From positions 413-14,044 of the forward strand of contig DGQJ01000170.1 of NCBI GenBank assembly GCA_002389705.1: a stretch of DNA of 13,632 nt, read 5' to 3'. Each line of letters begins with the position of its first letter. The stretch's first letter is position 1. Below are positions 1 through 8,051 of the stretch, piece after piece. A program made the position numbers and the translations under genes. This DNA comes from Bacteroidales bacterium UBA4417. GTDB taxonomy: Bacteria > Bacteroidota > Bacteroidia > Bacteroidales > UBA4417. The notes beneath the pieces were generated by a model, which worked only from the letters and a program-made list of their open reading frames with translations, was not told the DNA's origin and ran no database searches.

Positions 1-1200
1 GTTATGTGGCTCAATATCATGTCGTTTGTTCTGGCCAGCATGCTGGTTGCAACCGGTGTAGCCAAACGATTTGCACTCTGGTTTATCCTGAAGTTTGGAA
101 AAAATGCAGGAACAATTTTCCTGAGTTTCATGGTGATCAATATTGTATTATCTGCTTTTATTTCGGCAACCACGGCAAAAGCAGCTATTTTGTTACCAAT
201 TTTCATGGTCATTGCAGCCATTTATGGTGCCCGGGGTGGTGATAACCGGAATAATTTCGGACGAAGTGTAGTACTGCAAAACCTGCTTTATATCAACATT
301 GGAGCAAGTGGATTTCTAACAGGATCAGGAGCCAATTTACTGGCTGCTGCTATAATTGGCGGAGCTATTGGCGGAAATATCTTTTTCAGTGACTGGATGA
401 TGGCCATGTTTCCGATGATGCTGATTATGATGCTGATTGGCTACTGGCTTGCGATGAGAGTCTTCTTTCCACTTACCCCTTCTGAACGATTGCCACAGAT
501 TGAAGGTGGTATCGAGAGATTAAAAAGCGAATATGCCAAACTTGGGAAAGTCAGTTTCCAGGAAAAAAAATCGGTAATAATCTTTCTTTTAATACTTGCT
601 TTCTGGTCAACAGACAGAATACATGGTATCAGCCCGACTGCTGTTGCTTTTGTAGGAGCAATTATCGCCCTTCTTCCGCGTATCGGAATACTTCAATGGA
701 ACGAGGTTGATATTCCATGGCACCTGATGTTGTTTTCAGCCGGAGCTTATGCCTTGGGTGCCGGATTTGCAGCAACTGACCTTCCTTCAATAGCTGTGAA
801 TGCGTTTTTCGATCATATCGGAATAGGAAACAATACTCCGTTTTGGGTACTTTATTTATTATTGACCGGTGTAATGGTTTTCAGCGCTTTGCTGTTCGAA
901 TCAAAAACTATGCGCGCAATGATATTTGTCCCTATTGCGATTGGTGTTGCCGGACGATTTAATTTAAGCATTATAAGCCTGGCTCTTCCGGTTGCTTTTA
1001 TGATCGAGCATGTATACGTATTGCCATTCAACAGCAAACCCGCGGCGCTCTTGTACGAAACCGATCATTATAGCATTACGGACACATTTAAATTTGGATT
1101 TACGATGATGGTAACATCTTGGCTTATTATAATAATTGCCGGTGAAACCTGGTTTAAACTCTTAGGAATTACGCCAAATGGTGTTTTTGGCATTTTCTAA
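1..1200 (+). CDS. SLC13/DASS-type anion permease, 5'-truncated by window edge
   Basis: This is the C-terminal ~399 residues of a polytopic inner-membrane permease. The frame is open through base 1, so the ATG at 4 is probably internal and roughly 60-100 N-terminal residues lie outside the window. Many hydrophobic segments are visible, with the two repeated family hallmarks: a re-entrant-loop region around residues 51-66 (counting the ATG at 4 as 1) and its counterpart around 296-312, each a polar cluster followed by an aliphatic run ending in Pro. DASS proteins usually carry Ser-Asn-Thr at these two sites, binding sodium and carboxylate or sulfate substrate. Here the first reads Ala-Thr-Thr (or Ser-Ala-Thr) and the second Ser-Lys-Thr at residues 300-302. 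A GSGANLL stretch near residue 107 replaces the commoner GTPPN-like loop. The substrate cannot be named; a dicarboxylate or inorganic anion is the family expectation. No terminator is obvious before the next gene, 115 bases downstream. Confidence 0.82.
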   Translation, partial: VMWLNIMSFVLASMLVATGVAKRFALWFILKFGKNAGTIFLSFMVINIVLSAFISATTAKAAILLPIFMVIAAIYGARGGDNRNNFGRSVVLQNLLYINIGASGFLTGSGANLLAAAIIGGAIGGNIFFSDWMMAMFPMMLIMMLIGYWLAMRVFFPLTPSERLPQIEGGIERLKSEYAKLGKVSFQEKKSVIIFLLILAFWSTDRIHGISPTAVAFVGAIIALLPRIGILQWNEVDIPWHLMLFSAGAYALGAGFAATDLPSIAVNAFFDHIGIGNNTPFWVLYLLLTGVMVFSALLFESKTMRAMIFVPIAIGVAGRFNLSIISLALPVAFMIEHVYVLPFNSKPAALLYETDHYSITDTFKFGFTMMVTSWLIIIIAGETWFKLLGITPNGVFGIF

Positions 1201-1315
1201 TTGACCCGACCATGCCTTGAAACTGAATTTCCGGTTAGAATAGCATTAAAAATGTTTGAATTAAAAGAAGTTTATTGCTCTGGTTATCAGACATTTTTAA
1301 AAATAAATTTATAAA

Positions 1316-4081
1316 ATGCTGATAAAAACATATAACGACATAGTAAATTTCCTGAGTTTTGCCACAAAACTCAGGAAACTGCGCAGCCGTATAAATCAAA
1401 GCATTGATATACCTGAAATAATAAGTGATTTCCCGAATTCACATCCCAGGGGATTTATTAAGGAATTCAGGAAAAGAAGGACAACAATTGTTGAGACTTA
1501 CTTACGGATTACAAGATGTCTTGAATCAGCTGATTACAACGAACGAGTTCATGCACTAAGCCTGTTAGCTGAACACATAATGTATTCACGTTCGTTAAAA
1601 ATGCCCCTTAACGCTGCAAGAGTTCAGCTGGCACTAATGAAGGAAGTAGTTAAAAACCGCGATAACAAACGTGTACAACTTGAATTGATGCGTGATTTTA
1701 CGGTTTCATCGTACGGGCATCCAAGGGCGATTCGAAATTTCCTGAAAAAACTGGACATTATAGAGGTTCCCGAAACAGGCGAGGAACTCAAAGACCTGAA
1801 GATGGGTTGGGACTTTCATGTTCACGACAGTACATCGTATGGGCGTAAATCGCCGATTCAGCTTATAATTGATGCATTTATTAAAGGTATTTCCGAACTA
1901 ACTATCGCCTACAACAACCTGGATCGGGAGGAGGCCGTAAAAGAAGTGCTGGAGGCGGGCCGAATATTGGGAATAAAAGTAAATATAGCTTTGGAATTCA
2001 GCGCTTTAACTAATGGCATGCGATTCCACTATATGTATATTTTGCCGAATTTCTCGAGCAAAAAAGGGCGGTTCAAGAAATTCCTTAAGCAAAAATCTGA
2101 CGATTTTAAGGAGTTCCTTCACGAACTTGAAGAAAACGAAAAAAAACGGGAGAAAAATATCGCTCAACTGATTGAAGATTTTAATAGTGAGCATCTTCCA
2201 AAAATTAATGAAGGATACGAACCCGATTCAATATATTATCTTCAACCAATTTCAATCAATGGCGAGGAAAAATCATTGGGCAATAAAATCTATTCGAGGC
2301 GCCAGCTGGGAGAATTCCTCTATCCCAGGCTTAAAGAGGTTCTTGAAAAAAGAGCGTTACAGATTACTGCCTTGAAAATCCAGACAGAGAACGCTCCCGA
2401 GCAGTTTAGTATACATGAAATTGAAAAAATCCAAAAACAGTTTATTGAAATCCGTGCCCAATACCGCGATCTGCAGGCTGAAAAAATAAGGCTTGCCTAT
2501 TTTGCAGGAAACGAATCCATAGATGCCGAAACAGCCGTCAGCAGCCTCAAAGATATCTATAACCTTGCTAAAAAAGCTGGTGGAAGTATTAAATTTATCC
2601 AGCCTCTTGAACATGGGTTGCAGGCTGCCATCGATAAAATACTCGAAAACCACGAAATGCTGGCTTTTACCGAGATATATAATATGTATGGAACTATTGA
2701 AACAAAAGAATCTGATTTTGTGATATTTGCAAACTTTATCAGGTTCCTGAATGAAGGTAACCAAGTTGAATTAATTAACTTATTAAAAATAAATAAGTTA
2801 ACATTTAATCAGGAAAAACTTGATCAGGCGCTTGAGTATTTTCGTCAAAATATACTGATACCTGCTATTGGAAGCGATGCAGCAGGAAGGTCGACGCTGG
2901 CGCCGGGTATGGGATTTGTTTTAGAAAGCCGTTTACCAAAACAGCAAAGAAAATATTTTGAAAAACATCATTACACCCTTCCCGACGAAATATCGCAATT
3001 AATCTTTAAACTGGCGCGAATACCTAAAACACCACTAAAGAAAAAAGAAAAACCTAAAATCATCTGCCTCGGTAAACTCGATTCCGGCAAGCAAAACATG
3101 TTGGGAGATGAAAAAATTGAAAAACCAATTACTCCTCTCCAGGTCTGGGAATACCTCAATCCTGCAATAAAAAATTCCATATTTATCCTGATTGGATTTA
3201 TACCTGCCTACCTGACAGTTGGTTACGAATATGCACTTTTATGGTTCGCAATCACCGGTTCGCGTAATATGTTTGTGGATGTAATTTCAGGAAACGGATT
3301 TAAACCCAAGGAGTGGCATTCGCAGGATATCAACTGGACTAATTTTGCACACTCCCTGTTCTGGACAGGCTTTTCGGTTCCTATCCTTGGATCTGTGAAA
3401 GCTCAGTTTGATATTGCCTGGACCGGACAACATGAAGGCGCCCTATTTGAAACTGTTAAATTCTTATGCCTCAATATTTCCAATGGATTATACCTGGCTA
3501 CACATAATTACATCAGGGGATTTGACAAATTTACAACCCGGAGCAACTTTTTCCGGAGCATTATAACCTGGCCGTTTGCAGTCGCATTTTCGCCTCTGGG
3601 AAATGCACTGTTTTTACCAAGTATTGTTCAAACAAAATTCTGGTCCGATTTTATCGCGGCAATTATTGAAGGAAGTGCAAAGTACAAAAACATTATCCGT
3701 GTAAAATACCAGATAATGAGCAAACTGATTCCTGATCTGGTTAGCGAAGATGAAGAAACAGAAAAGCTTGCCATGCTTGATATGATCTATTTTATTAACG
3801 AAAGTAACCGTGCTAAAACAGCATTAAGAAAGCAATTAGTTCCGAATCAAAGTACATTTAGCAAGTTTAAATCATTTATTCACAGCAAAGAGAAAATGGT
3901 GGTAATGCCAGATGAATCGCTGATAGAACTCAAAAAGCGCATAGAACTTCCCAACATGGCTAACGAACTGACAGACTACATCATTGAGCACTACCCCCGC
4001 GAACAAAGCCTGTATTTGATTAAAATGGTATCAGAGAACTATTACGATCTTAAGATCTGGATTGAACGAATTGACAAATAG
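1316..4081 (+). CDS. Large protein with degenerate PHP-like domain and C-terminal membrane region
   Basis: This 921-residue protein belongs to no named family that I recognise. Residues 1-160 are mostly helical and basic. Residues 164-230 resemble the start of a PHP phosphoesterase domain: DFHVHDSTS (His168, His170), the strand and turn at 195-201, and ALEFSA with Glu227. A charged, coiled-coil-like insertion runs from about 245 to 420. The domain seems to resume with GGSIKFIQP (425-430), TEIYN (Glu453) and GSDAAG (519-524), matching the late PHP motifs (HPG, IEVYN, GSDAH). The canonical histidine is Asn200 in motif two, Gln429 in the HPG motif and Ala in GSDAH, so classical trinuclear metal catalysis is doubtful. 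Residues ~620-772 hold about four hydrophobic segments, suggesting inner-membrane anchoring, followed by a soluble helical tail to 921. The ATG at 1316 follows a stop-rich AT leader with no Shine-Dalgarno sequence. The PHP assignment is by eye; the gene itself is certain from its length. Confidence 0.85.
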   Translation: MLIKTYNDIVNFLSFATKLRKLRSRINQSIDIPEIISDFPNSHPRGFIKEFRKRRTTIVETYLRITRCLESADYNERVHALSLLAEHIMYSRSLKMPLNAARVQLALMKEVVKNRDNKRVQLELMRDFTVSSYGHPRAIRNFLKKLDIIEVPETGEELKDLKMGWDFHVHDSTSYGRKSPIQLIIDAFIKGISELTIAYNNLDREEAVKEVLEAGRILGIKVNIALEFSALTNGMRFHYMYILPNFSSKKGRFKKFLKQKSDDFKEFLHELEENEKKREKNIAQLIEDFNSEHLPKINEGYEPDSIYYLQPISINGEEKSLGNKIYSRRQLGEFLYPRLKEVLEKRALQITALKIQTENAPEQFSIHEIEKIQKQFIEIRAQYRDLQAEKIRLAYFAGNESIDAETAVSSLKDIYNLAKKAGGSIKFIQPLEHGLQAAIDKILENHEMLAFTEIYNMYGTIETKESDFVIFANFIRFLNEGNQVELINLLKINKLTFNQEKLDQALEYFRQNILIPAIGSDAAGRSTLAPGMGFVLESRLPKQQRKYFEKHHYTLPDEISQLIFKLARIPKTPLKKKEKPKIICLGKLDSGKQNMLGDEKIEKPITPLQVWEYLNPAIKNSIFILIGFIPAYLTVGYEYALLWFAITGSRNMFVDVISGNGFKPKEWHSQDINWTNFAHSLFWTGFSVPILGSVKAQFDIAWTGQHEGALFETVKFLCLNISNGLYLATHNYIRGFDKFTTRSNFFRSIITWPFAVAFSPLGNALFLPSIVQTKFWSDFIAAIIEGSAKYKNIIRVKYQIMSKLIPDLVSEDEETEKLAMLDMIYFINESNRAKTALRKQLVPNQSTFSKFKSFIHSKEKMVVMPDESLIELKKRIELPNMANELTDYIIEHYPREQSLYLIKMVSENYYDLKIWIERIDK

Positions 4082-4143
4082 CGATTCCTTTTTTTTTCCA
4101 ATGACCGGATTCAAATAATAAAATTCCCAAAATCAGTATTTTG

Positions 4144-4174
4144 CTTCTTTGAACCTTAAGAAGTACATTTTTTT
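4144..4174 (+). terminator. Weak candidate terminator after the PHP-like gene
   Basis: CTTCTT (4144-4149) pairs with AAGAAG (4158-4163) around an 8-base loop, followed within a few bases by a run of seven T. The stem is short and AT-rich, so this is only a plausible Rho-independent terminator, about 60 bases after the stop codon. Confidence 0.33.
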
Positions 4175-4326
4175 AGATTGTCTTTCTGATCGGTGCAAAA
4201 GAATAGATAATTGACTGTTCACTTGTTAAGCATTTTTTTTGGATTGGTTCCCAACTATTGTGTTAAGAGCAAAAGCCCCGCTCATTTTTTTCTTCTTCAA
4301 TAAAATAATAGTGCCCGAAGAATTGT

Positions 4327-4334
4327 TATTTTTG
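4327..4334 (+). promoter_or_regulatory. Bacteroidota -7 promoter box for the secreted Tyr-rich protein gene
   Basis: TATTTTTG is an exact match to the TAnnTTTG consensus recognised by the Bacteroidota primary sigma factor. It ends 18 bases before the ATG at 4353, which implies a leader of only about a dozen bases. It lies inside the open frame that extends up to 4239 and so argues against that earlier start. No convincing -33 TTTG element is visible. Confidence 0.65.
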
Positions 4335-4352
4335 AAAAGTGAAATAAATAAT

Positions 4353-6008
4353 ATGAAAAAACTACTGGTACTTGCATTCTTTGTATTATCTGCCGTTAGC
4401 CTGCTGGCTCAGGGAGCCCCTCCTTTGCGACTGGAAATACCCGCGCCCGCTAACAGCGATCCTTTTAATTATGTTACGGCCGGCCCTTATGGTGTTTGTG
4501 TGTTTTACCCAACCATTAACGAAAGTGGTAAGGATAGCGTAAACTGGTCGTTTGTAATGACGGATAATAAGCTGAAAGAGCAATGGTACCGTTTGGTGCC
4601 CCTGCATAAAGATGTAACTTACCTCAAGAGTTTATCGACCCGAAATGCAATTTACCTGCTTTTTCATGACACAAAGAGAAATAAGGACGGGAATATTTTT
4701 GTGTTCATGGTGATTCCAAGACTAAAAGTGATAACTGAACACCGCGCCAGTATCCCCGAAAAGGCAGATGTAGTCGACTTTGATATTTCAAACGATGTTG
4801 CTTACATCGGGTACAATAACCGTAAAAATCAACCCGGAATAATGGGCTTTTCGCTGGTAACCGGCGAGAAGAACAATTACGAAATTACTTCGGAAAAAGA
4901 TGCACTGCTGCTTGATATTTCAGCTGACTCAACCCAGCAAAAGCTTTATGCAACCTACAAAATACAATATTCCTCGTCGAGCAACCATTTGTTTGTAAAT
5001 CAATATAAGATTGCTGGTGCGCTCGAAAAAACCTTCGATTTTTCAGGGCAGGCCGAGAAGAAAAATTTCAATTCGGCACAATACATTTCACAAAGCGAGG
5101 GCAACGGAATAATTGCCGGAACCTATGGTTTCAATGTTACAAACACGCGCAGGCAATACGATTACTACGACAATTATTACAACAGTTACTACTACAATTA
5201 TTATTCACCATATTATTATTCGCGGCAATCAAGCTACGATGCCAACGAAGACAAGACTCCGGTATCGGATGGATATTTTACAGCAGTTGTTAAAAATGGA
5301 GTCGCCGGCAAAATTAAGTATTTTAACTTCAGTGGATTTAGCAATGCATACAAATATATTACCGATCCCAGTGCTTTACGCCTTAAAAATAAGGCAACCC
5401 GCAAAAAGGAAAAGTCGGCTACAGAAGAACTGTCTGAAGAAACTTTTGATAATGAAAAAACACTGAATCTCAGGCTCATTACCCATGATATTATGATAAA
5501 CAATGGTCAGTTTATTATAACATCCGAAGCGTATAGTCCTGAATATCATACAAACACTCAGATGTCGTACGATTATTATGGCAGGGCATTTCCCACATCC
5601 TACCAGGTATTCGACGGGTTCAGATATTCGCATGCTTTTATTGCCGGATTCGACAGCAGCGGGAACATGCTTTGGAACAATGGGATGGAAATGCGCGATA
5701 TCCTTACCAAATACCTGAACCGCAAACTAAACTTTGTGTTCGACAAAGATGAAATTGTGCTTTTCTATAATGCCAACAACAAAGTAGCGTCGAAAGTAAT
5801 TAAAGGAAATACTATTGTCGACAATACTTCGTACACTTCACTCGTCCCCCTGCGAAATACCGACCAGCCCATTGATGAATACCTGAGTACTATTGAGCAC
5901 TGGTACGACGACTATTTTATTGCCTCCGGATATCAAGCCATCAGGAACAATTACCTGGAAAGTAACAAGCGAAATGTTTTTTATATAAGCAAAATGGCTT
6001 TCAGATAA
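4353..6008 (+). CDS. Secreted protein of unknown function with tyrosine-rich segment
   Basis: This 551-residue protein is not one I recognise. The frame opens at 4239, but the ATG at 4353 is chosen because it begins a clear signal peptide (MKKLLVLAFFVLSAVSLLAQ, cleavage likely after Ala-Gln near residue 20) and follows a -7 promoter box by 18 bases. The mature part is rich in beta-strand-like alternation, for example around 185-215 and the GFDSSGNMLWNNG stretch near 430-442. This loosely suggests a beta-propeller or other all-beta fold, which is inference only. Residues 269-289 form a low-complexity segment with 13 tyrosines in 21 positions, mixed with Asn, Asp and Ser. A charged Lys/Glu linker follows near 348-370. 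No lipobox, transmembrane helix beyond the signal, or recognisable type IX secretion C-terminal domain was seen. The protein is probably periplasmic or associated with the outer membrane. The gene appears monocistronic. Confidence 0.8.
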   Translation: MKKLLVLAFFVLSAVSLLAQGAPPLRLEIPAPANSDPFNYVTAGPYGVCVFYPTINESGKDSVNWSFVMTDNKLKEQWYRLVPLHKDVTYLKSLSTRNAIYLLFHDTKRNKDGNIFVFMVIPRLKVITEHRASIPEKADVVDFDISNDVAYIGYNNRKNQPGIMGFSLVTGEKNNYEITSEKDALLLDISADSTQQKLYATYKIQYSSSSNHLFVNQYKIAGALEKTFDFSGQAEKKNFNSAQYISQSEGNGIIAGTYGFNVTNTRRQYDYYDNYYNSYYYNYYSPYYYSRQSSYDANEDKTPVSDGYFTAVVKNGVAGKIKYFNFSGFSNAYKYITDPSALRLKNKATRKKEKSATEELSEETFDNEKTLNLRLITHDIMINNGQFIITSEAYSPEYHTNTQMSYDYYGRAFPTSYQVFDGFRYSHAFIAGFDSSGNMLWNNGMEMRDILTKYLNRKLNFVFDKDEIVLFYNANNKVASKVIKGNTIVDNTSYTSLVPLRNTDQPIDEYLSTIEHWYDDYFIASGYQAIRNNYLESNKRNVFYISKMAFR

Positions 6009-6252
6009 TTGTTGTACAGAATACCGGTAAAAATGCCGGACATTGATCCTGACAAGGCCACAGCATCATTTTTGATACCCGCATCAGGAGTTTGCTGATA
6101 CATTTCACGTTTGTGTTATAATATGTTTACAGGCCATTCAGGCGCCTGGATTAGTTTTGAGCGTTATTCATGATTGCAACGGAAATCTCAAATTAGCGAT
6201 ATCACGCTACACTCCTGTCAAATCATTCATGCTTGTTTTGAAACAATACAAA
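6009..6252. other. Intergenic stretch between convergent genes, no gene seen
   Basis: No credible reading frame, RNA gene or promoter of Bacteroidota type was found here. The only structure is a 10-base perfect palindrome, CAGGCGCCTG, at 6139-6148. The stretch ends at the shared terminator hairpin. Confidence 0.5.
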
Positions 6253-6286
6253 AAAAAGAGGATGGACTTCAACCCAACCTCTTTTT
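6253..6286 (-). terminator. Strong hairpin terminator, probably bidirectional
   Basis: The arms at 6253-6265 and 6274-6286 pair over 13 bases with one mismatch around an 8-base loop. Read on the minus strand the hairpin ends in a run of U (A tract at 6251-6257), 13 bases after the stop of the OmpA-like gene. On the plus strand the right arm also ends in five T, so it can serve the convergent Tyr-rich gene too. Confidence 0.85.
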
Positions 6287-6298
6287 AAATGCAATTAC

Positions 6299-7816
6299 TT
6301 AGCGTGTTATCTTTATTTCAACCCGCCGGTTGAGTGCACGGCCCCGGGAAGTATTATTGTCAGACACTGGTTTCAATTTCCCGAAGAATGACTTATCTAC
6401 CTTCAAAGCTTTAACACCTTTTTTATTCAGGTAATTGATTACGAAATCAGCACGTTTTTCAGACAAACGCAGGTTGTATTCATCCGATTCGCGGTTATCT
6501 GCGTGACCTGCAACCGAAACAACACTGCCCGGGTGCTCATTCAGAAATGCTACTACTTCATCCAGATCAGCAATATTTTGTTTGCTTACCACCACTTCGT
6601 CAGAGTTAAAATATACATTTTTCTCGAATAATGGTCCGGCAGCAATCGCGGGACAGCCATTGTTGGCCTTCGTACCTTTAACATCCGGGCAATTATCTTT
6701 AGGATCGGGAATACCATCTCCATCAGTATCCGGACAGCCCTGGAGCACAGCCAAACCTTTCACATCAGGGCATATATCATCTTTATCAATGATCCCATCT
6801 CCATCCCTGTCGGGGCAACCTGAAAATTCAATACGCCCAGGCGCATCAGGACATTTATCATCCTTATCGGCTATGCCGTCAGCATCATGGTCGGGGCAAC
6901 CCTTTAAATCAGCTTTTCCGGCTGCTAAAGGGCATGCATCTTCATTATCGGGTATCTTGTCTCCATCCGTATCCGGGCAGCCTTTAAACTCTGCCAAACC
7001 CGAAATATCAGCACATATGTCATCCTGATCGGCAATCCCGTCATTATCTTTATCAGGGCAGCCTCTTAACGATGGTTTACCATGTGAAGCAGGGCAGAGA
7101 TCATCCTTATCGCGTACCCCATCGCCATCAGTATCTTTAACACCCAGTTTTACCTGCACGCCCACGGATGCATAACTGTAATGGTCGTTATTCTGCTCGC
7201 CGCCATCGGTAAAATCGAGTTTAGTGGGATCAAAGATAGTACGATCAGCATATTCAAGATTAACAGCTACAGCATTACTCAGCCGCAGGGAAGCACCGGC
7301 CCCCACCGGGAGAAAAAATGAATATTGGCGACTATCATGTTTTTCAAGCGGCGCAGGTGGTTCTTTAGTTTCGAGATATGATTTAAATGAGGAAAGGCCA
7401 CCACCGGTAAAGAGATAAAAATTCAGAAATCGTTTGTCGTTATAATCAGCAAAAATTTCATTTATGTTGATTGTTACATGAAAAGCTGCATCCCAAAGAT
7501 CAGAGATCAGTTGCTGATTCTGATCAACAATTTCACTGTGCAACGCTGTTTTCAGAAATTGTCCGCGGAAACCGAAAACCGGATTCAACTGGTACCCGGC
7601 TACTGCTCCGGCACCAAATTGAGGAGTCTGGCTCCAATAATCTTTTTGATTTAAATCGCCAAAATACTGGCTGATCCCTACGTTGGGCTGAATGTAGAAA
7701 TAGCTTTTCATCTTATCGTTTTTCCATGTAACCTGCGCCTGGCCGGTTAGGAAATGAAAGGTAAAAAGGACTAAAAAAAACAGAAATAATGAGTTTTGCA
7801 ATAAATTTTTCTTCAT
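6299..7816 (-). CDS. OmpA-family outer membrane protein with TSP3 repeats (paralog A)
   Basis: This 505-residue envelope protein tethers the outer membrane to peptidoglycan. The start is placed at the ATG at 7816 (MKKNLLQNSLFLFFL...), not the in-frame ATG three codons earlier at 7825. That choice gives a normal signal peptide (cleavage near Gly-Gln-Ala-Gln, residue ~28) and the same length as the neighbouring paralog. Residues ~30-225 form an outer-membrane beta-barrel domain with alternating strands. Six TSP3-type calcium-binding repeats follow, of the form DxDxDGxxDxxDxCP. Residues ~395-505 are an OmpA C-terminal domain with the diaminopimelate-binding Asp (HADNRES) and Arg (LSEKRAD) in place, ending in the usual ALNRRVEI motif. 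Family knowledge supports a role in envelope integrity. It has its own -7 promoter box and terminator, so it need not be co-transcribed with paralog B, which lies 235 bases upstream on the same strand. Confidence 0.92.
   Translation of the reverse strand: MKKNLLQNSLFLFFLVLFTFHFLTGQAQVTWKNDKMKSYFYIQPNVGISQYFGDLNQKDYWSQTPQFGAGAVAGYQLNPVFGFRGQFLKTALHSEIVDQNQQLISDLWDAAFHVTININEIFADYNDKRFLNFYLFTGGGLSSFKSYLETKEPPAPLEKHDSRQYSFFLPVGAGASLRLSNAVAVNLEYADRTIFDPTKLDFTDGGEQNNDHYSYASVGVQVKLGVKDTDGDGVRDKDDLCPASHGKPSLRGCPDKDNDGIADQDDICADISGLAEFKGCPDTDGDKIPDNEDACPLAAGKADLKGCPDHDADGIADKDDKCPDAPGRIEFSGCPDRDGDGIIDKDDICPDVKGLAVLQGCPDTDGDGIPDPKDNCPDVKGTKANNGCPAIAAGPLFEKNVYFNSDEVVVSKQNIADLDEVVAFLNEHPGSVVSVAGHADNRESDEYNLRLSEKRADFVINYLNKKGVKALKVDKSFFGKLKPVSDNNTSRGRALNRRVEIKITR
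6650..7135 (-). repeat. Six TSP3 calcium-binding repeats within paralog A
   Basis: These 162 codons encode six units of a Cys/Asp-rich repeat (DxDxDGxxDxxDxCP followed by a G-x(5-8)-GCP spacer), about 26-27 residues each. The third unit has DGDKIPD in place of DGDGIPD, and the second ends in CA rather than CP. TSP3 units bind calcium and act as a stiff spacer between barrel and peptidoglycan-binding domain. Confidence 0.9.
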
Positions 7817-7857
7817 AATGATCATATCTTTTAATTGAGCAATTAAGTTATCATTAA

Positions 7858-7865
7858 CAAAATTA
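7858..7865 (-). promoter_or_regulatory. -7 promoter box of OmpA-like paralog A
   Basis: On the minus strand this reads TAATTTTG, an exact TAnnTTTG match, ending 41 bases before the chosen ATG at 7816 (32 before the ATG at 7825). Both possible starts lie downstream, so the box does not decide between them. No clear -33 element was seen. Confidence 0.6.
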
Positions 7866-7998
7866 GAAAAAAAACAAAGTTCCTGGCTTTTATTAGTAAA
7901 AAGAAAACTAAAGCGCTAAACTCACAGTGATGCACAGTTCAGCTGGCTGAATCTTGGTCAGGATTTTTTTTATAAATCCAATTTCAGGCAGCAAGAAT

Positions 7999-8032
7999 AA
8001 AAAAAGAGACTGCCTTCAGGAAAACAGTCTCT
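7999..8032 (-). terminator. Terminator of OmpA-like paralog B
   Basis: AGAGACTG (8005-8012) pairs perfectly with CAGTCTCT (8025-8032). On the minus strand the stem is followed by a U run (A tract from 7999), about 20 bases after the stop codon of the gene at 8052-9569. It separates the two paralogs into different transcripts. Confidence 0.8.
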
Positions 8033-8051
8033 ACAGATAATCTGATAAAAG

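Noticed and set aside
2357..2764. Minus-strand reading frame of 135 codons
   Set aside because: It is antisense to the PHP-like gene, with no signal or domain and no promoter box.
4239..4352. 38-codon N-terminal extension of the secreted Tyr-rich protein
   Set aside because: It would bury a good signal peptide inside the protein and it overlaps an exact -7 promoter box at 4327-4334.
6117..6122. TATAAT hexamer resembling an E. coli -10 box
   Set aside because: Bacteroidota primary sigma factor does not use this element, and no gene follows on the plus strand.
6139..6148. 10-base palindrome CAGGCGCCTG in the intergenic gap
   Set aside because: It is a single isolated short palindrome with no loop, T run or second copy, so no regulatory role can be supported.
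6582..7028. Plus-strand reading frame of 148 codons with Ser/Gly/Pro-rich repeats
   Set aside because: It is the antisense shadow of the TSP3 repeat array in the OmpA-like gene; the repetition simply reflects that array.
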